Positions 35,409 through 48,324 are shown, counted from the stretch's first letter. The stretch: 64,000 nt of DNA from Dactylonectria macrodidyma (GCA_020744425.1 JAGMUV010000015.1:868001-932000), one strand, 5' to 3'. Notes: a model not told the origin generated them from the sequence alone. A program made the numbers and translations.

Positions 35409-36388
35409 GATTCCTGAAGGCTTGAAACACGCGTCTCTCTCTAAAGGGCTCTCGGACAAGGGTCTCAGCCGCTACGTCATGACAGGTGCCGAATTGAGTC
35501 TATGACGTCCTAAGATCAATGGGGGTTTTGTTCCGTGGGTTGAGTTTCTGGCCGGGTTTGGTCGAGGCTGACGCGCTCTTGAAGTGTAGAAAGGGAGATG
35601 CATGAGCTGTCCTTTGCCAATTGCGGGCCGAGGTGAGACCTTATCGGATAAGCTCCGGCGATAACTCAAGCACGATAAGGGTGGGTCGCACCCTCACCGA
35701 GACAGTTCTGACGACCAATCACGGGTTCGGATGCGTGCTCTGGAACGTTTCGTGGTTCATATACCCTACACAGGAAAACGCTTGAATTCGCGTACTTCAT
35801 CCCCGAACTATAATCTTTGGCATTTTAGCTAGCCAATTAAGAAATCCAATTGGGGATTCGTCACGCTAATGCTGGTGCTGGGGGTTCAATAGTGTCTGGT
35901 AGCCTCTGGACTACTTAGATAAAGGACTTATCAATATTAGGTTTGTTTGCGAGGGGTGGACTACAAATTCATTAGTTTTAACTAACCTTTTGTTCTCATA
36001 CATAATTAGGACCTAAGTTAGAATATTTTAAACTTCTTTAGTAATATAAACGTGCCATTGGTGTTTGAGGCTTAATTTGTAGACCCAAAGGTTCAACCTC
36101 ACTATGAGCCCAGCTAAGTGAGGAATTTTGGCTTACGACAAACTGCAAAAGGACCGCTCAACAGATGACAAATATAATACCCATCCTGTTGGTCGGGCCC
36201 TGTTTGATTGAGCCCTGTTGGTTCCGCATTTGTTCGTCGCGCACCATGCCTGAAGGCAACTGCCTTACATAAGCTGCCTGCAAGCAGGCATCTGAACCAA
36301 CAACTCCTGCCTCTCGCGTTTTACGCGCCGAGATTCACGCTCTCTCAAACACATCAACCCCCTCTTCCGGCTGAGACCTCGTTCAGAG
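35409..36388. other. Intergenic, partly AT-rich
   Basis: About 980 bp. From 35780 to 36080 it is AT-rich with no open frame. The last 200 bases before 36389 are pyrimidine/CA-rich and probably form the GHKL-gene promoter and leader. Confidence 0.55.
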
Positions 36389-39300
36389 ATGTCGGGAATT
36401 CAGCCAACACTCCCTTTCATGGAGTCCGTGGCGACGGATTCGGCTTCGCAGCCTGGGACTGACTTAGCAGCAGCTACCCACGCTGGACCAGGCTACACTC
36501 CCCACGCAACATTGACGAGATCACTACCAGTGCCGCTCATCATAGACAGCGACAGCGACAGCGACTTTGACTATGCCGATGATTTCCTGGAGCCAAATAA
36601 CGGGACTTTGGCCTCCATTGCTAAGTCACAAACGATCACGCTGTCCATCACCTCGACGTATTCGCACGCCTGGGGCCCGGTCGAGGGCTTTCGTGAGCTT
36701 GTTCAGAACTGGTATTGCTGCTCCGTGTTTAGCCATACTGTATTCTGTTACTAATGGTTGTGTGTGTTCTAGGAGAGATGGTATTATCGCGTCGTTCGGG
36801 CTGTCAGAAGACCAGTTCAAAGTCACCCGCGAAGAGTGCGCCGAACTTCGCAAGATAGAGGTCCTGTACAAAGTATCCCATCCACGAAATCCTCAGGACT
36901 GTATCGGCTACATTCGGTTCGACGGCCGTGATGGTCAGGGCACAATATCGATGGTGAACAAGGAAGCCACCCTCGAACCCTGGCATCTAGATCTTGGCGG
37001 AACCACCAAGGCAGGAGTTGGCAACCAGGCTGGCGCGCACGGCGAAGGCCTCAAAATCGCACTCCTCGTACTGCAACGTGGCTTTCAGAACCATGCAGTT
37101 CGTTGTGTCAGCGGAGGTTTCAACTGGACCTTCGCTTTTAACACGCGTGGGAAATTGGTCGCCCGTCTTCGTCGAATGACCAGTAAGCAGCTCGGCCGCG
37201 AGAAGGTGAAATCCCGGGCCCTGCTTCAAACCAGCCAACCATCTTCCTTGAAGGATGTCTGTTTTTACATCGGCGCCAAAGTCAAGGGCCGCGATCAACA
37301 TGGAAACCGACGCGATCGGAATCCAGTCCGTTTAGAGCACTTCAACAAGTGGTGTGGAGCTGCCCTTTTCCTGCAAGACGCTCCAGATGACGGCATCGTG
37401 CGAACTGCCCGGGGCGATTTGATAACCCACGAGCGACTGTGTGGCCATCTGTATCTCAAAGGCTTATTACTCAAATCTTCTTCGAATGGTACCTCGGCAA
37501 GTATAACAGGGAGGCCTTTGAAGTTTGGATACAACTTTAGTGATGGGGCGACGAATCGCGAGAGACAGTCTATGAAAGGAGCCAGGGAGGAAGGGGCAGC
37601 CATTCTCAACATATGGGACCGAGTGCTGATGGAAAAGCCGAACTACATCATTCACCTACACGAAATGCTCATCTCATCCGATCCGGAGTATGCAGACGTG
37701 TTAGGGGCAAAGAGTTCTATGAAAATAGACACGGCTATTCAGCTGAAGCGACATCTCTTCTCCGATCCTACGAAATGGTACTACTCTCCGAGTGAGAACT
37801 CCAGGGTAAGACATGGCCCCCTTATGGTTCATCATCATGATTGAGTTGGTGAATCTCAGCTAAGTTCTAAAGAATCCCCGACTCGAAAAGATAATTCAGG
37901 GGCTTGACCGTAAAGGTGTGGAACTGCCAAATGCGTACTGGGAAGTGCTGCAGAAGTTTGGCTTGGTTCGGACCGCCGACCAGGAGCAGAGAAGGCGGTT
38001 TCTCAGTGCGGAAATCGCAATAGTGCCACAGCAAAGTTACGCAGAGGAGGTTGTGCGACTCCTCCGAGCTTCCTTAAGGGGATGTGCGCAGACTAGCGAG
38101 ACCACTGTCCAGTTCGTGCGTGCGGGCCAGCTCTCCCTCCACACCTTTTACGTCGAGGCTGAAAAATTGTTCAAAATCCATGAAAAATGGCTGAGCAGAG
38201 AAGCTTCCATACAAGAGCTCGGGTTACCACAGCATCTGGTGGAAGCGGACGTTCTGTTCCACGTGATCAAGCGTCTCTTCTCTGAAGTGCTCGATGAGGT
38301 GCCCGACGATCGATTTGACTACGACGAAAACCACTCGAACATCTGGCATAAGAAACGGGTGCTGAGCTGTACTGAACAGAGGCTTCTGGATTACAGGGGG
38401 ATCAACAATCGTTTGGCCTTGACTGCGGGGGGAACGACTCAGACCACTAGTCGCATGACCCTCCAGTGGGACGGTGATCTATCCTGGGGCGACGACAGCT
38501 TGGTTACCGTTCAGCTTCATGCCGAGTTGACCTGTTCTCACTTGCGCGACCTTCTGCTTGCAAAGGACTGTAAGTTTCATCAAATCATTCATCCGGTTGG
38601 AGACTACTGTGCTAATATACGACCATAGTTGATAGCCCAGTCGTCACCTGTATCCCGGCTAGCGAACGCCTCGATGATACTATTGCTGCTCAGAACGAGA
38701 ATGAACCGGCATTCTTGGACATCGCGATTCCAAAGTGTCATGAATTAACATGCAGGATAGGTGCTGGCTCATGTAGTTTCGATCAACTTGAAGCGGACGT
38801 GGAATACTTCGCTGTCATGTTTAAGCCTTCGGATCTGGATTCCATCGCACTTAGATCAAGTCCTTGTGTTGCGACTAGGGTGATACCGACTCAACAGCAA
38901 CAACTGCCTACCACAGAACCTGCGATCTTAAGCCGAACGCCGATCAAGACTGTCCCCTCAACGCCGTCTAGAACATCTCAAACTCCTGGCCAACAAAACG
39001 GCACCACCCGAGGTAAAGGCAAGGTGACACGCACTCTACCCGGGATAGCTCCGCGAAGTGACTCTAGCCGGAATGGAGATGTATTTCCCCTTCTTGAGCA
39101 AAGATCTTGCTCATCTTCGCCTGCAGCTTCCCCCAGCAGCCCGCAAAATCACGACATGGCAAGAGAAACTAATCAGGACGAAGACATGATAGGACGGTCG
39201 TACGGTAAGTTATGATGCTCTAGAGGTAGAACGGTTCAGTGTTAACTTCTGGTCTAGCCCCTGGTCGCGCACTGGCGACATTGGACATTCTTGAGCCTCG

Positions 39301-39412
39301 AGATTGGTATGAGGCTATGAATGGAGGATCGCGAAGAGTGGTGATTGGTATTATAAAAGGAGAGTTAGATACTGAAGGTAGCCGTCAGAAGCGACAACGG
39401 ACGGAGATGTAA
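36389..39412 (+). CDS. GHKL (Hsp90/histidine kinase-like) ATPase-domain protein of unknown function
   Basis: Exons 36389-36711, 36773-37805, 37873-38569, 38629-39204 and 39258-39412 total 2784 nt, giving 927 residues. An acidic stretch (DSDSDSDFDYADD) precedes the domain. N-box: FRELVQNWRDG near 102-111, completed by intron 1, with the Glu and Asn that hold water and Mg. The region TISMVNKEATLEPWHLDLGG and the lid/G2 box AGAHGEGLKIALL (about 195-207) complete a GHKL fold. The usual DxGxG G1 box is not obvious and may be represented by the MVN..TLE strand. The middle (about 450-690) is a helical region. The C-terminus is a Ser/Thr/Pro-rich linker ending with a basic tail RQKRQRTEM, possibly a nuclear signal. 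MORC, MutL and Hsp90 partner domains are not seen. It is followed on the same strand by an SRPK-like kinase. Confidence 0.78.
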
Positions 39413-39751
39413 GCACTCGTGCACTGATGTATCTACCGGGGAGCTATTGTGGAAATCATGCTTCATCGCTAGGGGATGTAGGTTCGGCGCTGTGAATTAT
39501 ATTCTGGCTTTGTGCATTCATGAAGGGTTCTTGAGACATATCGTCAGCGCGGATTCACAGGCACAGCTTGTCTTAACTAGGAGATACCATGTCTCAAATG
39601 GTCTTTCCAATATTAAGTGGAAGGTGACCCCAATATGCACGAGGGCTTCAACCACGTGATTCTAACTCTTCAAAATGTCACCCATTCACCACGCCACTTT
39701 CCACAAACCTTGACCCCATGGCTAGCTACAACAGTATCCCCCAACTCGACA
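39413..39751. other. Gap between GHKL gene and kinase
   Basis: 339 bp. The kinase frame is open to 39617, so a longer N-terminus is possible, but I prefer the ATG at 39752. Confidence 0.5.
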
Positions 39752-41311
39752 ATGGCATTCGCAGATGCACTGAAATCCGGTGCGAATCGCCTAAAATCTA
39801 CCTTCGATTGCTCCTTCAGGAAACTCCATTCATCACGCGCGATTTTCGAAGAAAGCCTTGAGCGCTACTGCCCCGGAGGGTATCATCCTGTCCGAATTGG
39901 AGATGTCTTCAATAACGGCAAGTACAAGATTGTCAACAAGCTTGGATATGGTTCCTACTCTACCGTCTGGCTTTCGTGCAACCTTGAGTACGTTCATGCA
40001 GGGCTAGATGAGGGGTCTAAGATCTGATGTTGAATACAGAACCAAACGACACGTTGCACTCAAGGTTCTCACTGCCGATTCCTATGGGCACAAAGATGAC
40101 ATCTTTGAGTTAGATATCTTGAAAAATATCAAGGCCCAGCAAATCCAACACCCTGGAAGGGGCCATATCCTTGGGCTTCTGGACGACTTTGAGCACCATG
40201 GTCCAAACGGAAATCACGCCTGCCTCGTCTTTAAGGCAATGGGCCCGGACTTGTCCGAGTACAGAAGGCTTTTCCCACATTTGAGAATCCCGTTACCTCT
40301 CATAAAGGAGATTTCGAGGCAGCTCCTGTTTGCTCTATCCTATCTACACGATATATGTCGCGTCATCCACACAGGTTCGTGGCCTATCCCCATCTGGGAC
40401 TGGAGGATAAGACAGCCGCCGTATTACGCCTTTTTGCTAATGGAAATCATAGACATCAAGCCACAGAATATCCTCATCGAAACTCCGACCATCAGCGAAA
40501 TGTTCGAGGAAGCGCCTTCTGAAGTTTTTCAACCACATGGCTCGCCGCCAGACCCTGCCAATGACTTCTACATGGCGTCGACACAGTATTCCCCAGGCGA
40601 AGAGGACATAGCTCACCCAGCCGAACTTTCTATTCGATTGGCAGACTTTGGAACCTGTGAGACCGTCACTTGGATTCAATTAGGCAGATGTAGCTAATTG
40701 CAACTAGCAAGCTGGTTCGACAAGCATCTGGCAGAGTGGATCCAACCGGAGAAGCTTCGAGCACCTGAGGTGATCCTTGGAGCAGACTGGGATAGCAAAG
40801 CTGATATCTGGAATTTAGGATTAGTAGTGAGTCGTTTCGGATTCTGGGTGAAGATGAGTCTTGGGAGATACTAACAGCATTCTTTGCCAGATCTGGGAGC
40901 TTGCGGAAGGCCGACTCCTTCTTGACGGCACATGGTCCATCGATGCTCCATACAGTCCCGAGGCTCACTTGGCACAAATGGCGGCTGTCTTTGGAAGTTT
41001 CCCAAAGACTCTGTTAGCTCGGTCGAGGAACAGAGATCGATACTTTGATGCTGACGGTATGTGCGTGACTCATTGTCTGACTTGATAGGACCTGGGCTGG
41101 ATCACAGCTAATCTCAGTAGGCAAACTCCTTGAGCCCCCGAATTTTCCACCTTGTTCTTTAGAGAAGTTTAGTGAAAGTCATAATGATTCAGAGTCTGAA
41201 AAGAAGAAGTTCTTGAGCTTTATCGACTCGATGATCAGACTGGATCCGGACGAACGGCTCGATGCCTCAAAATTACTCGAGTCGGAATGGCTTAAGTTCA
41301 CTCAGCGATAA
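39752..41311 (+). CDS. SRPK-like serine/threonine protein kinase
   Basis: Exons 39752-39987, 40040-40374, 40453-40656, 40708-40826, 40891-41056 and 41121-41311 total 1251 nt, giving 416 residues. N-lobe: CPGGYHPVRIGDVFNNGKYK, glycine loop KLGYGSYSTVW, HVALKVL (Lys near 87). Catalytic loop HTDIKPQN is restored by splicing across a 78-nt intron. A spacer of about 60 residues precedes ADFGT, then RAPEVILG in the activation segment and a C-lobe ending DPDERLDASKLLESEWLKF. All catalytic residues are present, unlike the kinase at 12898. Fungal SRPK-like kinases are expanded, and most lack known SR-protein substrates. Position directly after the GHKL gene suggests, but does not prove, shared function. 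Confidence 0.88.
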
Positions 41312-41538
41312 TGAGTCATTAATTAATCAGCTAGCCGTTCCTTCAAAGGCGAGTTGATAGCATAGAGGTAGAAACACAGCTCTTCTACATAATTTTGGCT
41401 TTTTTCGCATCCAATCCACCCACAGTACGACGAGTCACGATGTATCAAAAGGCTGTGGCTCCTGAGAAGTGAAAGCAAGGTTACGGTATATTATTAAGAC
41501 AAGTGAGTAGTGCCCAGGGCGGTGTTATAGAACACCCA

Positions 41539-44500
41539 TTATACGATGGTGATCTTGTAATTTCGAGCATGACGAAAGGGGTCCTGATATCCTGGCTCCT
41601 TTGGGTACATCATCGTATACCCTAGCCCGATCCGAGAGAAGGGATCAGTGTTATTCGGCTGAGCACACCGAGTCAGAACCATGTACGCCATGCAAATTGC
41701 CCTAAATCCGTCAGTTCTCTCCATGACATACTCTCCCATCTTCAGTGCATAGGCTGGATAGTCATCGTCTTCCCCGATCCAGCCTTTTCGACAACGGCAT
41801 GTTAGGTCAGGGCAGAACTTTGTACCGCGATCGCTGCGGTAGCATGGCCAAAGACTGCTCACGTTGGGCGTCTCGTCGCCGAGGTGATATGATACTTCTG
41901 GTTCTAATGGCGGGAATCCTGGCCACTCTACTACCTTGTGAGGGCCCGCTTTCATCCCCATGTCCCAGAATAGTGAATCTTTCTGCGTCAGATGCCCGTG
42001 GAACTGAGAGAAGGTTGAATCGGTCTGACTATTCGCATGCTTGGTAGGGCCATTCTTCGCAGTCTTAAGGAGGTGGTTCCGTTCAGTGAGGATGCAGTCC
42101 TTGATCATTGCGGTACACGGGAAGACGTCCCTCATCTCATCCAGCTTGCCAAAAGCGATGTGCCGTGCGTCGGGAACGAACTCGAGGACCTCGTCATCGG
42201 GAGTTCGGAGATGGTGCAATGTGACGTTGAGTTCTTGTTCGATGGCGCCGCGAAGAACAGTATGGAGAGAGAATGGTTGGCCGTCGTCCGTCAACTTGGA
42301 CTTTTGCATCGTGACGGTTCGCAGTCGAACTCGAAAGATTGGCCCACTGAGGGTTATATGCCCCTGTACTGGTTTTCCGCCGGGGATGTGGCCGATGAAG
42401 CCTTTGAGGTGAGGGTCCGAGACTTTGCTGGAGGCCATATTTGCCGAGATGGCGTCGCTATCTAGAATGCTAATGTCGCCCATGACCATCTCGTCAATTT
42501 GCACGCTCGAGTTGAACCCCTTGACCTCTGTGCCTAGCGCAAGGCTGCCCTCTAGGAGGAGAAAGTTGAAGCAGTAGGGGTTTCCTCCTATTTGCTTTCT
42601 CGCGCAGGAGCCGATAAAATGCCACGATGGAAACCTAGGGTTGGTGATGGGCTTGTCGAGTGGGAAGACGTACGAGTCGCCTGTGATGACCTGACGGTTG
42701 TGAACCTCTCGAATGATCATCTCCATATCATAGTACAAATCTGGGACTGTGGCCCGGCCTCTTGCAAGAGCAAAGTGCTTGTGAGAAAGAGGCAAAGTAA
42801 ATGCCTGAGCAGTGTGTGGCCATTGTGATGTCCTGGTCGTGATTGAAGTGGCATCTGTCTCATCTCTATCCCGCCGCCAGAGGAGAAAGTGCACAGCTTG
42901 ATCCGGATGATCTGGATGGTGACCAGGAACACCATTGCAAAAGTTCCACGCGTCTCCTCCCGTCATTCGCTCGATTACCGCCTTGAACGCCTTTTCGAGA
43001 CCCATGATGGCAATAAGGGCGTCCCTGCCAAAGGTCAAAGACCTCCCGCTGTACTGACCTAGGATACTCATCCAGGTCGTGTATGTGACGAGAGAGTTCT
43101 TGGGGTTTAATTTGACTGTCTTATCGAGTAGAATACTGAGGCATTTGTCATCGCACAGTTGCGTGTTGCCGACAATGCTCAAACTCTTTTTCGGAGTGAA
43201 TGTACCTCCACATTCGCACTGGTTGAGCTGGACACATTTCCAGTTCATCTCATTACTGCAGAGGTCAAGGAATCTGGTCGCAAGTAGATTCTCCTGAAGT
43301 GTCCAGCCGCGAGCTCGGAGGGGCCACATCCGCGGCATTCCTGGTAGCATGCCGTGCAGGATCTCAGGGATGATTCGGACATAGGCTTTAGGATTCTCGT
43401 AGTTGTGATCGGCAGGAATCATCTGAGGGAGCGTGTTTCCGTCGGATATGTAAGGGTTCCTACTGTCACTGGTCTGGACGGGTCGAGCCATGAATTTGGG
43501 GCAATACTTGTCTCCTGAAGGGATGTCGAAGACGTTGGTGAAATGAGTGCAAGCAAACTGCTGGTGCTCAAGCAGAGAATCTACGCACTCGTAGTTTCGA
43601 TTGTTACCAATGACAAGGTGAGCATTAGCATAGACATGTGTCATATTCCCGGCCTCGGCGTTCCAGTCTGCCGCGTCGCCTTGAATGATGCACAAGGAAT
43701 CAACCCAGAGGTATTTATAGTCCAGGTTGAGGACGATATCTAGGATATGTCGGATCCCAAGTGGCATCTTGTCAAGCGGGAGAGCCTGGCGATGTTGTTC
43801 CAACGTATCTTTTGTCGTTTTGAGAAAGTGTGGTTCAGACCTGATTGTTCCCCAGCAGTAGCTCAGCGCAACATACGGTTGCTGAGGGTTGAAGCTGCCT
43901 TCAACTAGCCGTGCTTGAACTTTGCCCTCTTTTCGATGCAACTCTAGAAGCCTTGTCGGCATGAAATCTGGTTCCGGCTTGCGACATTCGTCATGTGTGT
44001 CGCAGCATGTTTTGATCCACCGCTTCATTGTTCTGATAGACTGTGCATCCCCAAGATGGAATGCCACAGGCTCTGCAGATCCAACGGTTGGCCAGCATCG
44101 CGGATGATCTAGGCATGTTAGATGAGTACGCGAACTTGAAGGTCATGATTCTCGAAGTCTCACCTGGGTGTGTAAAGATCTCCAAACAAATATTCCTTCG
44201 GTTAAGCCAAGGCTCGTTCGTGTCGACTAGCCAAACGAGAAGAGGACCGTCCAACCGTTTGGCCATGGCCAATATGATCTTGTTCTCACACAAGTCATGC
44301 TCTAGAGCATCTGGCGACTTGCTGACGTCCTCAAACCAACCGGGGCAGAAGCTTGACGCGCCCTCGACAACAATCTGGCAGCCTCGGCACCCCTCAATAG
44401 CACTCTTGATCCATGTTGTTGCCCGAGGCCACGGTGGTGTCCAGCTCTTGATGAAGTAGTAATCGTGATATGTGAGTTGGCCGAAAACAGCTGGGCGAAC

Positions 44501-44734
44501 TTCAACGTATCCCGGGGGAGGTAGAAACCCCATTGCACGAAGAGCTTCGTCCCCGGACAGAGGTTCTCCAGTCGGAGACTTGGGGATAGAAGCGCGTTGC
44601 AAGTCCCGACAGGTGGGACACTTGAGAGTGACTGAGGTATGTCCGATATTACCAGAGCCAGGCGATGGACCATTATCAGAGCCAATGTCGAGTAAGCTAG
44701 TAAGCCCGCTCAGGGCCTCCTCGTCGTCTTCCAT
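41539..44734 (-). CDS. HET-domain (heterokaryon incompatibility) protein
   Basis: Exons 44734-44164 and 44108-41539 (55-nt intron, GTGAGA...CCTAG) give 1046 residues. The N-terminal 190 residues contain CPTCRDLQ and a C-x-x-C-rich stretch of unknown role. The HET domain starts near residue 265: YVALSYCWG, then LDYKYLWVDSLCIIQGD and ANAHLVIGNN, which are the three conserved HET blocks. The CKFCxxxC-type cysteines before it (CCDTHDEC) are typical. The rest (about 400-1046) has no recognised domain but includes RGWTLQENLLATR, the usual fourth HET-region block. HET proteins trigger cell death after non-self recognition or work downstream of NLRs. Its neighbours are the SRPK-like kinase (convergent) and a decayed glycosidase gene. 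Confidence 0.9.
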
Positions 44735-45031
44735 GTGGTACTCGGTGAGCTTTCGGTGGAGTAGAAGGAAAGATATTGGATGGATAATGAATGATGGAGG
44801 CGATGCGCGACTTTTCAGAAACGAGAAGTGAGGCTGTGATATGCAAGCTCAGGTGGCGTTCGTTGAAAAAGGGAAAGCTTGGTCTGGTCAGCCGACTTGT
44901 CTTGGCGAATCAGTGATACAAGCTTGAGACAGAAAACCATGATTAGAATTGTTCACCCCATACCACGAGGTAGTTTTCTGATTTATGATAAGGAGATGAT
45001 TATCGTATCATTGACTACATATCCGTCGACC

Positions 45032-46808
45032 TCATTCTGCCAATGCAATGCCCTCCAGGTCATGGCATAATTCGGTGATATCTTCCCGGCCTGTGCAGCG
45101 GATGTGAACTTCTGCTATCATTCTGGAAGCAAAAATTGTTCTTGAGATGTCATCTCTCTCGTCGGCAGTCCTCTCACTTCGCATGCTGATCGATTCGAGT
45201 CTTTCGGTCTCATCCAACTCCAAACGTCTCTCAACACGTAGTACCCGCTTTCTCAAGTCTAAGACACTTTTCTCCTCCAACATCGCAATCCCTTCAAAAG
45301 TTTCTGCTGGTGAGGCGCACTCGAATTTGACATTGTAGCCAGTCCCGATCAACAAAAAATGAGCGGGGCCAAGCGCGATGATGATGCCGTAACCTGAACT
45401 AGGATTGTCTGAGGTGATTATCGGGCTAATGTAGAGCTTGAAAGACCCTAGTTGATGCACGACCGGCTCCATCAGGTGTGCACCATTTTTCTCGAATGTA
45501 GGAAAGGCGAATCCTGTTATTGAATCAGGCTTCATCCTTGCTTCCGTGATTTGGGGCATCATGGCGCCAAGAAGCTGATAGTGCTTTGCGAAAGTCCATG
45601 TCTCAAGAAACTCCCAAATATCCAGTTGAGGAAAGTCTAATCCAGCCGGAGTAGCCCCAAGTGCACCGCGCCGACCGATAGCCTCCCATATCAATCTGGA
45701 ACCGTGGTCTCGGCTCTGCTGATCAGAAATCAAGAGCGGTCATTTTGAGGTAGAATATTCTGAACAAGCCTCTGAGTATTTTGGCTCGGTGTACGTCTTT
45801 AGAGACACAAAGTCTAAGGCCGGAGAGAATTTGTACCAAATGTCTAGGAACCTGTGCGAGGAGCAGTGTTCTTCAGCACTCTCGGATGCAGCTACCCGCC
45901 ACTCTGGTGGGACTTCTGCTGTTGTGAAGATTGGGATGTTGTAGGCTTGTTTGCCAGCAGCGGCGATTTTGTCAAGGTGTAATGAAAAATAATATGCAGC
46001 GAAGATATCGTGAGCATAGCGCTCTTTGCCGAAATATTCTTCCCAGCTTCCAATCTGGTTTTGCTGTTTGGTTCGTTGCATTGCCTTAGCTTGGAGCCCT
46101 GGAAACTTGCTTTTCAAGTCTGGAAGCAACGAGTCCCATTCATCAACGAGAAAGTCAAGCAGCTTTGAAGGAACTGGCCGCTGGAAATGCTCATTTGCCA
46201 GCGAACTACCGTCGCCGGATCGGAGTAGGAAGCTGGTATCTTCGAGCTGGACCATGATGACGGTGTGATTTTGATCATTCTTTTTCAGGTGGCCCATCAG
46301 TGCCTTGAATGCGGCAGACTCTGCCTGAACACATTGGGGGCTAAACATTGAGATACCACAGCAAACGTTTCCGTTCTTGTATCTTGCTTCGTTTCTTGGA
46401 AAGCGCTCTTGGTCTGCTTGGATCCAGGAAGGGGTGCAGCCTATCAGTATTAGTCAAGCATCCTGACAGAGAACTGAGGAAGACAGGCGTACTGATATTT
46501 CTTGATCCGTACCATCTCACGATTACGCGCATCTCTTGGACCCTTGGACCCGCAAGGGCCCAATCCAGGCTCTTGAACACAAACATTCCTTCGTCTGGCT
46601 CAATATCACACCAGGGAACAGTGATGATGACTGTATTGACACCCATGTTTGAAATTTCGTACCAAAACTTGCCCCTGTACCGTTTTAATCCAACCCAGGC
46701 TACGTACGGTTCGGCTCCAAGGATGAGATACGGTTTCCCATCCACCAGCAACTCCCAACCACTGCCGACCTTTCTCAGCTGGGGCATCAGACCCACACCC
46801 TCTGCCAT
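45032..46808 (-). pseudogene. Glycoside hydrolase (GH35/GH42-like with DUF5597-type tail), nonsense mutation and lost catalytic residues
   Basis: Exon 1 is 46808-46493, intron 46492-46441 (GTACGC...TGATAG), exon 2 is 46440-45032. A TGA at 45742-45740 breaks exon 2 in the same frame; without it the product would have about 574 codons. Alignment landmarks with beta-galactosidase-like proteins: WELLVDGKPYLILGAEPY, VNTVIITVPWCDIEPDEG, VRWYGS, then SWIQADQERFP. In the position of the acid/base NE pair (usually VQVENEVG) it has VQLEDTSF, and the nucleophile segment (usually LLIPEQ) reads LLISDQ. So both usual glutamates appear changed as well as the stop. Either it is a dead gene, or a truncated or read-through pseudoenzyme. 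There is no signal peptide. Confidence 0.7.
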
Positions 46809-48120
46809 CAGGATATGTGTTGTTGAGATAAGTCAAATTTAGTTAATAAGCTCTCCGTGGAGACAGACAGCGCCTGTGAAGTGTACGATGAAATGTGCGC
46901 AAAATTATGGTGTTTGTCGTTGATGGTCATCAGTGACTAACGGTGGCCCAATTTTATTCCATGACTGATCAGAGTGGGCCTGGATTAATCAGGCCACATG
47001 GATTTGTTATGCCTGCTCTTGGAAGGATCGTTCCCACTCGGGTCTGATTGGTGGTCTTCTAATGTAACAGGCTTGTACCATGCGGCCTTGTCCGGCCTTG
47101 ATTATACCGAGACTGACATAAGATTTACGTTGGTGCTTTTTGGGGCATCCTGGGTTGCGATTCCTATCTCTGTCAACAACAATATAAACAGAAACAACAG
47201 CAAGCTGATGACACTAATTTGGATTTATGGCCCTGGCCACTGACCGGTGTACGTTTGATAGTTGCGGGGGTGTAATAACCCATTGATCACGGACTTCTCA
47301 CTTATTGGACATCTGACATCCGACAAAAACTCATATTGGTTAAAATTATCGACATATCTCCCTCCCAATCAAATGGTCCGACGCGAGGTTGATGAGACCG
47401 CCAGCTTATCATGCTAGATCTTGATCCTGATGACTCTGACCTGGGGGATGCTCCGCGGTAATTGTTTCACTAGCTGTAGCAAATAAGCAATAGTAGTTAT
47501 GTACGATAGGTTAAAAACTTTCCAATGCATTAAGCACTCATATGGGTCAATATATGGCACTGGTCTGGTGGTTCCGACAACGATGCCTCAGCTCTTCAAC
47601 CCTCGCAAGGTGTCGTGGAGGATGGGGTTGTGCTCCAGAAGAACAGAGGAGGACAATCTCTGAGCCGCTTTACGTTTCTTCTGGATCTTGGTGATCGAGT
47701 TCGGTGTGGCTGTGGCGCGGCAGTGACTGGTAGTGGCTCCTCATGCCGTGCGCAAGTAATCCGCCACAGCCAACGAAACAGCCAAGTCTATTTGTAACTT
47801 TCTATAGCTACGAGGTGTTTCCTTGCTTCGAGGGGCACAAGATCCGGCCCGTCTTCGTTCTTGTCTTCGATTTTGACTAGGCAAGACAGGTGTATGATAA
47901 CCCGCGGATATCTTCTCATACTAGAGGGATTGTTATTCGAATTCCTTAGGGGGTGGATAAGTTTAGATTCGCAGTCTATAGAAGGTTCATTTATCTCTGT
48001 CTTTCTGTAGCGTCTTGTGATTCATTATTGCATTAAAAGACGATCGGTTTAGTATAATGCGTAGTTAGGTCAAAATACATATTGAAACTTTAGATGATGG
48101 ACCTAATAAGGGAATGCTTT
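46809..48120. other. Intergenic, no gene seen
   Basis: 1.3 kb, AT-rich in the second half (47880-48100). Frames such as 46998-47243 and 47615-47797 have no recognisable features. Confidence 0.55.
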
Positions 48121-48324
48121 TTACTTTTGATAATCCTGCAGCCTCCCACCCTTAATGCTGAGGCGTATCTCGCGCGCAAAGTCGTGGAGATGTACCACAA
48201 GCCTCTCAAAGACGAATCTCATGCGGGGATCGGCACAACCAGAGTTTATGCCGTGGACATTTTCGGTAATGTTCTCAAGGGTAAGATCCTTGAGGGTAGG
48301 AATGCCTTTCGGACGGGTAGCCAT
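48121..48324 (-). pseudogene. N-terminal relic of an intradiol ring-cleavage dioxygenase
   Basis: From the ATG at 48324 the frame reads ...LTLENITENVHGINSGC, then DPRMRFVFERLVVHLHDFA and REIRLS. This matches the helical N-terminal domain of fungal catechol/hydroxyquinol 1,2-dioxygenases. After LS the similarity stops, and the frame ends 11 codons later. No iron-binding Tyr/His domain is found in the following 1 kb on this strand. The remaining roughly 57 codons are intact, so the loss was probably one deletion or rearrangement. Quinate breakdown yields protocatechuate, whose ring is cleaved by intradiol enzymes, so the place beside the quinate genes fits a former pathway member. Confidence 0.7.
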
